Below are positions 56,999 to 64,000 of a stretch of 64,000 bases of DNA, one piece after another. Position 1 is the stretch's first letter. The number at the start of each line of letters is the position of its first letter. The notes under the pieces were generated by a model. It worked only from the letters and a program-made list of their open reading frames with translations, was not told where the DNA came from and did not search any database. Origin of the DNA: Hyphomicrobiales bacterium (GTDB lineage: Bacteria > Pseudomonadota > Alphaproteobacteria > Parvibaculales > Parvibaculaceae); assembly GCA_016124805.1 (NCBI GenBank), contig WGND01000001.1, positions 62,001 to 126,000 of the forward strand, written 5' to 3'. A program made the translations under genes and the position numbers.

Positions 56999-58149
56999 GC
57001 GAGCAGGAGCGCCAGCACTCCATTGAGCACCAGACGGCCTTGTGGCGTGGCGGTGAGCCTGTCGCCATCGCGCGTGACGAGGCCCTGACGCTCGGCCTCG
57101 TCAAGCCGGCTTGCATCAAGCGCGTGACCTGCAAGCCTTTCGAAACGGGAGAGCGAGACGCCTTCGCTCACGCGCAATCCCATCAGCATCATTTCATCAG
57201 CCTGTGACTGCGCGGGAATATCCTCGCAGGTCTCCAGCCCGTGGCCCTGTCGCTCGACATCCTCGATCCAGCGCCCCGGGGTCTTGTATGTGGCCGTTGC
57301 CAGCCGTCGCCCGTTCTTGACGATGCGGCCATGGGCGCCGGGACCGACGCCTGCATAATCGCCATAGCGCCAATAGAGGAGATTGTGGCGGCAGGCCGCG
57401 CCGGGCTTTGCATAATTTGATACTTCGTAGGCGGATAATCCAAACTCGCCACATATCTCGCCCGTCAAGCCATAGAGATCGGCTGCCGCATCTTCATCAG
57501 GCAGCCGGAAAGCGCCTTTCTCATAGAGCCGTGCGAAAGCCGTCCCCTCCTCGATGGTGAGCTGATAAAGCGACAGGTGATCGACGGCATGGTCGAGCGC
57601 GCGGCGCAGTTCGGCTGCCCATGACGCCCCCGTCTGACCGGGGCGGGCATAGATCAGATCAAAGGAGAGACGCGGGAAGGTCGCACGTGCCAGAGCAATC
57701 GCCTGCGTGGCTTCATCGGCTGTATGAAGACGGCCCAGAAACTTCAGCTGCGCGTCGTCCAGTGACTGCACGCCCAGCGAAAGACGGTTGACGCCTGCAC
57801 TCCGATAGCCCCGGAAGTTTTCAGCCTCCACACTTGTCGGATTGGCTTCGAGCGAGATTTCGACATCGGGTGCCACCGACCAGAGTGCCGCAATCTCGTC
57901 AATCACGGCAGCCACGGTGCGCGGCTGCATCAGCGATGGCGTGCCGCCGCCAAAGAAAATGGAGCTGACGGTTTTAGGTCCCGTCATCACCCGCATGGTC
58001 TGCAATTCGCGTTTGAGAGCGGCGGCCCAGCGGACCTGATCGACATTGGCGACAACATGGCTGTTGAAGTCGCAATAGGGGCATTTGGACTGGCAGAAGG
58101 GCCAGTGCACATAAACGCCGAAAGCGGTCTCAGCCTTTGAAGCAGGCAT
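56995..58149 (-). CDS. hemW: radical SAM family haem chaperone HemW
   Basis: 384 residues from ATG 58149. The radical-SAM cluster is Cys19, Cys23 and Cys26 ([12 protein letters not shown]), i.e. CxxxCxxC plus a following Cys-lacking F, which marks HemW rather than Hem[39 protein letters not shown] and the C-terminal domain follow. HemW inserts haem into respiratory enzymes; it is not a coproporphyrinogen oxidase. The start overlaps rdgB by about 20 bp, and the stop overlaps the LpoA-like stop by 4 bp. Confidence 0.92.
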   Translation of the reverse strand: MPASKAETAFGVYVHWPFCQSKCPYCDFNSHVVANVDQVRWAAALKRELQTMRVMTGPKTVSSIFFGGGTPSLMQPRTVAAVIDEIAALWSVAPDVEISLEANPTSVEAENFRGYRSAGVNRLSLGVQSLDDAQLKFLGRLHTADEATQAIALARATFPRLSFDLIYARPGQTGASWAAELRRALDHAVDHLSLYQLTIEEGTAFARLYEKGAFRLPDEDAAADLYGLTGEICGEFGLSAYEVSNYAKPGAACRHNLLYWRYGDYAGVGPGAHGRIVKNGRRLATATYKTPGRWIEDVERQGHGLETCEDIPAQSQADEMMLMGLRVSEGVSLSRFERLAGHALDASRLDEAERQGLVTRDGDRLTATPQGRLVLNGVLALLLA

Positions 58150-58735
58150 CGACAAGCTGGGTGAAAGCATGGGCGCGATGGGAGAGGCCATGTTTGACGT
58201 CCGGGTCCATCTCGCCAAAGGTGATGTCATGGCCTTCGGCAATGAACATCGGATCATAGCCAAAGCCCTTTTCGCCGCGCGGCGGCCAGGTCAGCTCGCC
58301 ATCGACGCGGCCTTCAAAATATTCGACATGGCCATCGGGCCAGGCCAGCGCCAGACCGCAGATGAAATGGGCGCGATTGTCATGCGTGCCGGCTTCCAGA
58401 ATGGAGCGGCGCAGCTTTTCCATGGCGAAGGCAAAATCCTTGGTAGGACCTGCCCAGCGTGCCGAATAAATGCCCGGCGCCCCATTGAGGATGTCAACGC
58501 AGAGACCTGAGTCATCGGCGAGCGCGGGCAGATTGGCGCCCTTGGCCGCCGCCAGCGCCTTCAGCTCGGCATTGGCGCGAAAGCTGTCGCCCGTTTCTTC
58601 CGGCTCGGGCAGGCCAAGATCGCCTGCCGACACGGTCTCGATGCCGAAGGGAGCCAGCAGGTCGAAAATCTCGCGCACCTTGCCGAGATTGTGGCTCGCC
58701 ACGACGAGTTTCTTGCCATCAAAGTGACGGCTCAT
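58130..58735 (-). CDS. rdgB: XTP/dITP pyrophosphatase
   Basis: 201 residues of the Ham1 family: [49 protein letters not shown] and GFGYDPMF. It removes non-canonical purine nucleotides. It overlaps rph by 4 bp and hemW by about 20 bp, so rph-rdgB-hemW is one operon. Confidence 0.96.
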   Translation of the reverse strand: MSRHFDGKKLVVASHNLGKVREIFDLLAPFGIETVSAGDLGLPEPEETGDSFRANAELKALAAAKGANLPALADDSGLCVDILNGAPGIYSARWAGPTKDFAFAMEKLRRSILEAGTHDNRAHFICGLALAWPDGHVEYFEGRVDGELTWPPRGEKGFGYDPMFIAEGHDITFGEMDPDVKHGLSHRAHAFTQLVDACFKG

Positions 58736-59448
58736 TTGGCAATCGCCTGCTTCTGCAATTCAACAAGCTCGGCAATGGAGGTCCGCGCCAGACCCATGAG
58801 CGAGGCAAATTCGGCCTCGCTGAAGGGCTCGGCTTCGGCGGTGCCCTGAATTTCGCAAATGCCGCCGCGACCGGTCATGACGAAATTGGCATCCGTATCG
58901 GCATTGGAGTCTTCGGCATAATCGAGATCGGAGACCGGCGTGCCCTTGTAGATGCCGCAGGAAATGGCCGCCACGTGATCCTTGAGCACCGTACCGGTGA
59001 CCATGTCACGGGCGCGCATCCATTCAATGCATTGATGCAACGCGATCCAGCCGCCGGTGATCGACGCCGTCCGGGTGCCGCCATCGGCCTGGATGACATC
59101 GCAATCGACCGAAATCTGGCGTTCGCCAAGTGCCTTCATATCGACAATGGCGCGCAACGAACGGCCGATCAGGCGCTGGATTTCCTGGGTGCGGCCCGAC
59201 TGTTTGCCCTGCGCGGATTCACGACGCATGCGGTCATGGGTCGAACGCGGCAACATGCCATATTCAGCCGTCACCCAGCCCTGGCCCTGACCTTTGAGGA
59301 AAGGCGGCACGCGCTCTTCCAGCGAAGCGGTGCACAGCACATGGGTATCGCCGAATTTGACGAGGCAGGAGCCTTCGGCATGTTTGGAAATGCCCGTTTC
59401 GAAGCTCACGGCACGCATCTGATGGGGCTGACGACCTGAAGGGCGCAT
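58732..59448 (-). CDS. rph: ribonuclease PH
   Basis: A 238-residue phosphorolytic 3' exonuclease for tRNA 3' trimming. Family segments are [60 protein letters not shown]-like ERQI and [18 protein letters not shown]. It is divergent from hrcA across a 230-bp spacer. Confidence 0.96.
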   Translation of the reverse strand: MRPSGRQPHQMRAVSFETGISKHAEGSCLVKFGDTHVLCTASLEERVPPFLKGQGQGWVTAEYGMLPRSTHDRMRRESAQGKQSGRTQEIQRLIGRSLRAIVDMKALGERQISVDCDVIQADGGTRTASITGGWIALHQCIEWMRARDMVTGTVLKDHVAAISCGIYKGTPVSDLDYAEDSNADTDANFVMTGRGGICEIQGTAEAEPFSEAEFASLMGLARTSIAELVELQKQAIAK

Positions 59449-59583
59449 TCTGTTTCCGCTTTCTTTTGCATTCCTGGGATGTTCCGGCCCGTTGCGGGGG
59501 AACTTATGATGGCTGTTTGAGGGCCTTAGTACCCTTTGGGCGGCTTGCGGGCAAGGAAGCGCCCGCAGGCGACCGGCAGGGGT

Positions 59584-59612
59584 TTGACCTTCGCATAAGG
59601 GATGATTAAATT
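59584..59612 (+). promoter_or_regulatory. candidate sigma-70-type promoter for hrcA
   Basis: TTGACC (59584-59589) and TAAATT (59607-59612) are separated by 17 bases and lie 67 bp before the hrcA start. The -35 matches 5 of 6 and the -10 matches 4 of 6 consensus bases. I see no CIRCE element. Confidence 0.5.
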
Positions 59613-59678
59613 TATGACGGGTTTTCAGTCACTTAAGGCATGATGTCTCTTTGCCATCGACAGGAGCAGAGTCCCCCC

Positions 59679-60755
59679 ATGGTCGCCGTCAAGGATCTGA
59701 ATGAGCGTTCGCGCGAGATCCTGCGCCGCGTTGTCGAAACCTATCTGGAAACGGGCGATCCCGTCGGCTCCCGCTTTCTGAGCCGCCAGATGCCGATGTC
59801 GCTTTCAGCCGCCTCCATCCGCAATGTCATGTCGGATCTTGAAGCGCTGGGACTCATCTTCTCGCCCCATACCAGCGCCGGTCGCGTGCCAACACAGGCA
59901 GGCCTTCGCATGTTTGTCGACGGACTGCTGGAAATCGGTTCGCTCAGCGAGGAAGAACGTCGGGCCATTGAGCAACAAATGGCTGGCTCGCAGCAAGCGT
60001 CAGGCGCCAAGAATGTCGAGGATGTGCTGGATGAAGCGACCCGGCTCATGTCGGGTCTCAGCCATGCCGCCGGTTTCGTGGTCGCGCCCACCTATGATGC
60101 CGCGCTCAAACATATTGAATTTGTGCCGATTGATGATGGCCGCGCGCTTGTCGTGATCGTGACCGAGGGCGGGGGCGTGGAAAACCGCGTCATCGACATA
60201 CCCAAGGGGCTGACCCCGTCGGCCCTTGCCGAGGCAGGCAATTATCTCAATTCGCGCCTGCGGGGCAAAACGCTCGAAGAAGCGCGGAAACTGATCGCCC
60301 ATGAGATGGAAAACCAGAAAGAAGCCCTCAATGAGCTGACCGCCAAGGTGGTGGAGGCAGGGCTTGCCACCTGGTCGGGCGCGGGCAAGAACAGCAGCGA
60401 CGACCCGCTCGGCAAATCGCTGATCGTGCGGGGCCGCTCACGGCTGCTCGAAGATGTCCATGCCATGGAAGATCTTGAGCGGATCCGGCTGCTTTTCGAT
60501 GATCTTGAAAACAAACGCGATCTTGTCCAGCTTCTGGGCCTTGCCGGACAGGCGGACGGGGTGCGCATTTTCATCGGCTCGGAAAACAAGCTTTTTTCCC
60601 TGTCGGGCTCCTCGCTCGTTGTCAGCCCCTATATGGATCAGAATGAGCGTGTCGTGGGCGTTTTGGGCGTGATCGGGCCGACCCGGCTCAATTATGCCCG
60701 TGTCATCCCCATGGTCGATTACACCGCCAAGCTGGTGGGCCGACTTATCAATTGA
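59679..60755 (+). CDS. hrcA: heat-inducible transcription repressor HrcA
   Basis: 358 residues from ATG 59679, which has AGGAG 9 bases upstream; upstream codons are not conserved. The winged-helix N-terminus spans about 10-90 (SREILRRVVETYLETGDPVGSRFLSRQ and SAASIRNVMSDLEALGLI). GAF-like and C-terminal regions follow (VSPYMDQNERVVGVLGVIGPTRLNYARVIPMVDYTAKLVGR). HrcA represses groE-type genes through CIRCE. It precedes grpE. Confidence 0.95.
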   Translation: MVAVKDLNERSREILRRVVETYLETGDPVGSRFLSRQMPMSLSAASIRNVMSDLEALGLIFSPHTSAGRVPTQAGLRMFVDGLLEIGSLSEEERRAIEQQMAGSQQASGAKNVEDVLDEATRLMSGLSHAAGFVVAPTYDAALKHIEFVPIDDGRALVVIVTEGGGVENRVIDIPKGLTPSALAEAGNYLNSRLRGKTLEEARKLIAHEMENQKEALNELTAKVVEAGLATWSGAGKNSSDDPLGKSLIVRGRSRLLEDVHAMEDLERIRLLFDDLENKRDLVQLLGLAGQADGVRIFIGSENKLFSLSGSSLVVSPYMDQNERVVGVLGVIGPTRLNYARVIPMVDYTAKLVGRLIN

Positions 60756-60876
60756 GGCAAGATGCGTGGTTGACATCGGCAGCCTCAACGCGCAAATGCA
60801 ACCCAAACAATCAACCAGGCGACCCTGCCCGAGCTCATCCTTGGGCGGTTGCCCGCGAAAGAACGGATCCCGTGTC

Positions 60877-61518
60877 ATGAGCAACGACCCCAAACAGACC
60901 GATGCCGAACTGCAGGCCGAAGCTGATGCGGCGGCCGATATGGCCAGCCTGAACGAGAGCGAAGACGCCGCCGAGGGCGAAGAAGACGTCAATGAAGCCG
61001 GCTTTGCCGTGATCGAAGCGCTGCAGGCGGAAAATGTCGATCTGCGCGACAAGCTGCTGCGCGCCATTGCGGATGCTGAAAATATCCGCAAGCGCGGCGA
61101 ACGCGAAAAGACCGATGCGGCGCGTTACGCCTCGGCCAATTTTGCCCGCGACATGCTGCAGGTTGGCGACAATCTGCGCCGCGCGCTTGAGACGCTGAGC
61201 GAGGAGGACCGCGCCACCATGAGCGATACTGTCAAGTCGCTTGTCGAAGGCGTGGAAATGACCGAGCGCTCCATGCTGGCGACCTTCGAGCGCCATGGCA
61301 TCAAGCAGGTCATGCCTCAGACGGGTGACCGCTTTGACGCCAATCTGCATGAGGCCATGTTCGAAGTGCCCGGCACGGGCCAGCCCGGCGGCTCCATCGT
61401 GCAGGTGCTTGAAGCGGGCTACACCATCGGCGACCGCCTGTTGCGCGCCGCCCGTGTGGGCGTCGCCAAGGCAGACGGCACCACGGCCAATGGCTCGCAG
61501 GTCGATACCTCGGCCTAA
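60877..61518 (+). CDS. grpE: nucleotide exchange factor GrpE
   Basis: 213 residues from ATG 60877 (MSNDPKQ...); the frame upstream is not GrpE-like. An acidic N-terminus and long coiled coil (about 45-105) are followed by the beta head (HEAMFEVPGTGQPGGSIVQVLEAGYTIGDRLLRAARVGVA). GrpE drives nucleotide exchange on DnaK. It is 121 bp after hrcA; dnaK is not adjacent. Confidence 0.95.
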   Translation: MSNDPKQTDAELQAEADAAADMASLNESEDAAEGEEDVNEAGFAVIEALQAENVDLRDKLLRAIADAENIRKRGEREKTDAARYASANFARDMLQVGDNLRRALETLSEEDRATMSDTVKSLVEGVEMTERSMLATFERHGIKQVMPQTGDRFDANLHEAMFEVPGTGQPGGSIVQVLEAGYTIGDRLLRAARVGVAKADGTTANGSQVDTSA

Positions 61519-61570
61519 ATCCGGCGCCTTTCATCTCTTGCGACCCGCGCTTGCCCCACTCTTGCAATGT

Positions 61571-61601
61571 TTTATGCTGCACCCCAGATGTGCAGCATAA
61601 A
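61571..61601. promoter_or_regulatory. 11-bp perfect inverted repeat between grpE and the NnrU-family gene
   Basis: TTTATGCTGCA and TGCAGCATAAA flank a 9-base loop (CCCCAGATG). A further partial copy, GCAGCAT, follows at about 61604. No T-run follows on either strand, so an operator or leader element is more likely than a terminator. Confidence 0.55.
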
Positions 61602-61625
61602 CGCAGCATTTTGGGGGGAACCATC

Positions 61626-62330
61626 ATGATCAATCTTTGGGCCGCAGCCGCTTTTTTCCTTGCCATTCACCTGCTGGTGTCGGGCACGGCGCTTCGCGGC
61701 AAGCTTGTCAGCGCCATCGGTGAGGGTCCCTATATGGGGCTTTTTTCACTGGCCTCGCTTGGCGGCATTGTCTGGCTCGCCATGGCCTATGACCAGGCGG
61801 TGTTGGGCCCCAATCATCTCTATTGGGTGGCGCCGACATGGCTGGTGCATCTTGCCCCGCTCATCATGCTGATTGCCTTTCTGATCGGCGTCATCGGCAT
61901 CACCACCCCCAATCCCACCGCCGTGAAAGCCGAGGCGCTGGCCGCCAAGCCTGACACGGTGCGCGGCATCCTGCGCATCACACGGCATCCCTTTCTCTGG
62001 AGCGTGCTGATCTGGTCACTGCTGCATATTGCGGTGAATGGCGACCGCGCCGCGATCATCTTCTTTGGCACTTTTGCAATCCTCACCGCGCTCGGCACCG
62101 TCTCCATTGATGCCAAGAAGCGCAAGAGCATGGGTGAAAGCTGGAAGGGCTTTGTCGCCAAAACTTCCAATGTGCCTTTCGCGGCCATTCTCGGCGGACG
62201 CAATCAGCTCAAGCTGGGCGAATTCGCGATCTGGCGCATTGCGCTTGCGCTCATCATCTTTGGCGGCGTTTTCTACGGCCATCTCTGGATGTTCGGCGTC
62301 TCACCGGTGCCGGGCTGGGCGCCTTACTGA
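61626..62330 (+). CDS. NnrU-family membrane protein
   Basis: 234 residues from ATG 61626, with a run of Gs (GGGGGGA) 8 bases upstream. About six membrane helices are visible. NnrU-type segments are GPYMGLFSLASLGGIVWLAMAY, ITRHPFLWSVLIWSLLHIAVNGD and the SWKGFVAKTS region. NnrU is associated with denitrification in some rhizobia, but the family is wide and related to isoprenylcysteine methyltransferase-like membrane proteins. No nitrogen-oxide genes are nearby, so the role is open. Confidence 0.87.
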   Translation: MINLWAAAAFFLAIHLLVSGTALRGKLVSAIGEGPYMGLFSLASLGGIVWLAMAYDQAVLGPNHLYWVAPTWLVHLAPLIMLIAFLIGVIGITTPNPTAVKAEALAAKPDTVRGILRITRHPFLWSVLIWSLLHIAVNGDRAAIIFFGTFAILTALGTVSIDAKKRKSMGESWKGFVAKTSNVPFAAILGGRNQLKLGEFAIWRIALALIIFGGVFYGHLWMFGVSPVPGWAPY

Positions 62331-64000
62331 TCAACGCCTGATCAGCCCGGAGAGCCTGCCGCGCTGGCTTGCCGTGACGGTGAAGTCGGCCAGCGGCATC
62401 ACCTCATAATCCTTCTCGCGCACGGTGGAGACGCCGATATATTCAGCGCGCGCTTCCTCCTTCGTCAGCGTCAGCAGGATGAAGCCGTTATGCGCTACCT
62501 CGGCATAGGTCACATCCGGGCATTTGGCGGTGAGCGTGTCCTCGGAAAGTTTCGGGATGCGGGGATCGTCACCGAAATATTGATAGGGGCTTGGCGAGGT
62601 GACGCCCGAGGTACCGAATTCCACACCGACAAGACGACCGGCATCGTCATGCAAATCATTGCCCCACATGCAATGGCTGTCGCCCGCCAGCACCAGCAGA
62701 TTGGCCTCAGCTGCCCGGGCGGCGCCATAGAGCCGTTCGCGCGCGGCGGGATAGCCATCCCAGCCATCGGTGTTGATGGGCAGGCCGAGCTTGGTGTCGT
62801 CGATCCAGCGCTTCACATAGCGGTTCTTCAGTGCCGACTCCATGATGTCGGGCGGGAAGACATGGCTGAAATCAGGCGCGTTCATTTTCGCCATGATGAT
62901 CTGGTTGCCGAGCAACTGCCATTTGATGCCCTTGGCGGTGGAGGCCCGCAGCTCGTCTGCCAGCCATAACTCCTGACGCGCGCCCAGCATGGAGCGGTTT
63001 TCATCGCCCAGCACCTCGGCGCGGAAGCGCGCGACATCCGGCTTGCCGTCGGCATCAAAGACCATGTCGTCCTTGTAGCTCAGTTGCTCGGAGCGGCCTG
63101 TCAGCCGCGTCTCGATCAGATGCAGCGAAACGAGATCACCATATTCATAGGAACGGTTGAGCGTGTGGAAGCTCCGACCGGGTTCGGGGTCGCGCAGGGG
63201 CATCCATTCAAAATAGGCCCGCAGCGCGGCATCGCGGCGCACTATCCATCGGCCTTCTGTATCGGTGTCATGGTTCTGCGCCCCGCCCATCCATGAATTA
63301 TTCGCCGTCTCATGATCATCCCAGATGGTGATGAAAGGGGCGCTGGCGTGGGCGGCCTGCAGATCGGGATCGGTGCGATATTGTGCCAGGCGTGTACGAT
63401 AATCCGCCAGCGTCAGCAATTCATGTGGCGGCTGATGTTCGCGGTTAAGGGTTTTACCGACCTCGCCGCCATAGCCATCCGGGCCATATTCATAAATGTA
63501 ATCGCCGAGATGGATGACGGCATCGAGCCCCTCGGTCGCCGCGATCTCGCGATAGACATGGAAATAGCCAAAGGGAAAATTCGAGCAGGAGATGACGGCA
63601 AAACGGGCCTGTTCGAGACCTGCGGCGGGCAATGTTTTGGTGCGCCCCACGGGCGAGGCCGCCCCCTCGGCAAGGAAACGGTAAAAATAGGTCTGACCGG
63701 GGATGAGCCCTGTCGCATCGACCTTGGCGGTGTGGTCGCTTGCAACACTGGCCGAGACCTCGCCCTGCGCGACAATGTCTGAAAAGGCTTCATCCGTTGC
63801 GATCTGCCAGACAAGCGGAATGGTCTGGCTCTCCCCTGTCGTCACGCGCGTCCAGATGATGACCGCATCGGGGCGGGGATCGCCGCTTGCCACGCCATGG
63901 GCAAAACGCACGCTTGGCGCGACCTCGCGGCCCATGACATCGCCGATATCGGCACAGCCCGTCAGCCCCAGACCCGTCGAGGCGGTGAGCCCCCATAAAG
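62331..64000 (-). CDS. PhoD-family phosphatase/phosphodiesterase lipoprotein (5' end outside window)
   Basis: The frame stays open to the right edge, and the residues before MGREVAPSVRFAHGV read GLGLTGCADIGDV, so the protein is probably a lipoprotein (lipobox LTGC); the start is outside the window. A PhoD N-terminal beta domain (RFAHGVASGDPRPDAVIIWTRV) is followed by the metallophosphatase core with HLGDYIYEYG, WDDHETANN and GDSHCMWGND. PhoD enzymes hydrolyse phosphomono/diesters with Ca and Fe. Its stop abuts the NnrU stop (shared TGATCA region, convergent). Confidence 0.9.
   Translation of the reverse strand, partial: LWGLTASTGLGLTGCADIGDVMGREVAPSVRFAHGVASGDPRPDAVIIWTRVTTGESQTIPLVWQIATDEAFSDIVAQGEVSASVASDHTAKVDATGLIPGQTYFYRFLAEGAASPVGRTKTLPAAGLEQARFAVISCSNFPFGYFHVYREIAATEGLDAVIHLGDYIYEYGPDGYGGEVGKTLNREHQPPHELLTLADYRTRLAQYRTDPDLQAAHASAPFITIWDDHETANNSWMGGAQNHDTDTEGRWIVRRDAALRAYFEWMPLRDPEPGRSFHTLNRSYEYGDLVSLHLIETRLTGRSEQLSYKDDMVFDADGKPDVARFRAEVLGDENRSMLGARQELWLADELRASTAKGIKWQLLGNQIIMAKMNAPDFSHVFPPDIMESALKNRYVKRWIDDTKLGLPINTDGWDGYPAARERLYGAARAAEANLLVLAGDSHCMWGNDLHDDAGRLVGVEFGTSGVTSPSPYQYFGDDPRIPKLSEDTLTAKCPDVTYAEVAHNGFILLTLTKEEARAEYIGVSTVREKDYEVMPLADFTVTASQRGRLSGLIRR

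Noticed and set aside
59449-59678. possible CIRCE element before hrcA
   Set aside because: No TTAGCACTC / GAGTGCTAA inverted repeat is present in the spacer.
1-64000. search for CRISPR, phage, toxin-antitoxin, transposon or defence genes
   Set aside because: No repeat arrays, integrases, transposases or toxin-antitoxin pairs were seen; all large genes are housekeeping or widespread families.

Overview
This 64 kb window is a piece of core chromosome from an alphaproteobacterium, most likely of the order Rhizobiales (Hyphomicrobiales) or a close relative such as Parvibaculales. The evidence is gene content and order: irr followed by fabA-fabB-fabI, an Irr-type operator, pnp-rpsO-truB-rbfA-infB-ylxR-nusA-rimP-trmB-metK, then lnt-corC-ybeY-phoH-miaB-plsC-fur-rimI-tsaB, then trpS-murJ-glnD, mutS, maeB and olsB. 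The DNA is GC-rich and almost fully coding. I see no rRNA, tRNA, insertion sequence, prophage, CRISPR array or defence island.

Layout. At 1-1.7 kb, an iron/peroxide module (Fe-S protein fragment, rubrerythrin, Irr) lies on the minus strand, with a near-ideal Irr box in front of rubrerythrin. At 1.9-4.7 kb is the unsaturated fatty-acid block fabA-fabB-fabI on the plus strand. At 4.7-6 kb are two exported proteins. From 6.1 to 33.3 kb a nearly unbroken minus-strand run covers RNA decay, ribosome and tRNA maturation (pnp to metK), envelope lipoprotein maturation (lnt), rRNA maturation and tRNA modification (ybeY, phoH, miaB, tsaB, rimI), a second Fur-family regulator, small stress and Fe-S proteins, trpS and murJ. 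glnD (33.3-36.1 kb) reads nitrogen status. At 36.1-38.1 kb is a short island of small exported proteins and a zinc-ribbon methyltransferase on the plus strand, with unusual AT-rich and hairpin DNA between the genes.

From 38.1 kb on: mutS (-), maeB (+), olsB (-), an AmpG-like transporter, a hybrid histidine kinase and comM. A LexA-type SOS box sits in front of comM. A small secreted protein with a probable von Hippel-Lindau beta-like fold is divergent from comM. Next come an LprI-like secreted protein, gshB, a SirB1-type protein, a BON lipoprotein, a small membrane protein, yraN and rsmI, and a divergent LpoA-like lipoprotein. hemW-rdgB-rph and the divergent hrcA-grpE stress pair follow, then an NnrU-family membrane protein and the 3' part of a PhoD-type phosphatase lipoprotein cut by the window edge.

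I did not find a convincing new multi-gene system. The best leads are regulatory and small-gene signals: the Irr box and inter-gene terminator around rubrerythrin, a nested-stem leader in front of rimP-nusA-infB, the SOS box of comM, the VHL-like secreted protein, two mutually exclusive hairpins over the ribosome binding site of a small exported protein, and an 11-bp perfect inverted repeat before the NnrU gene.
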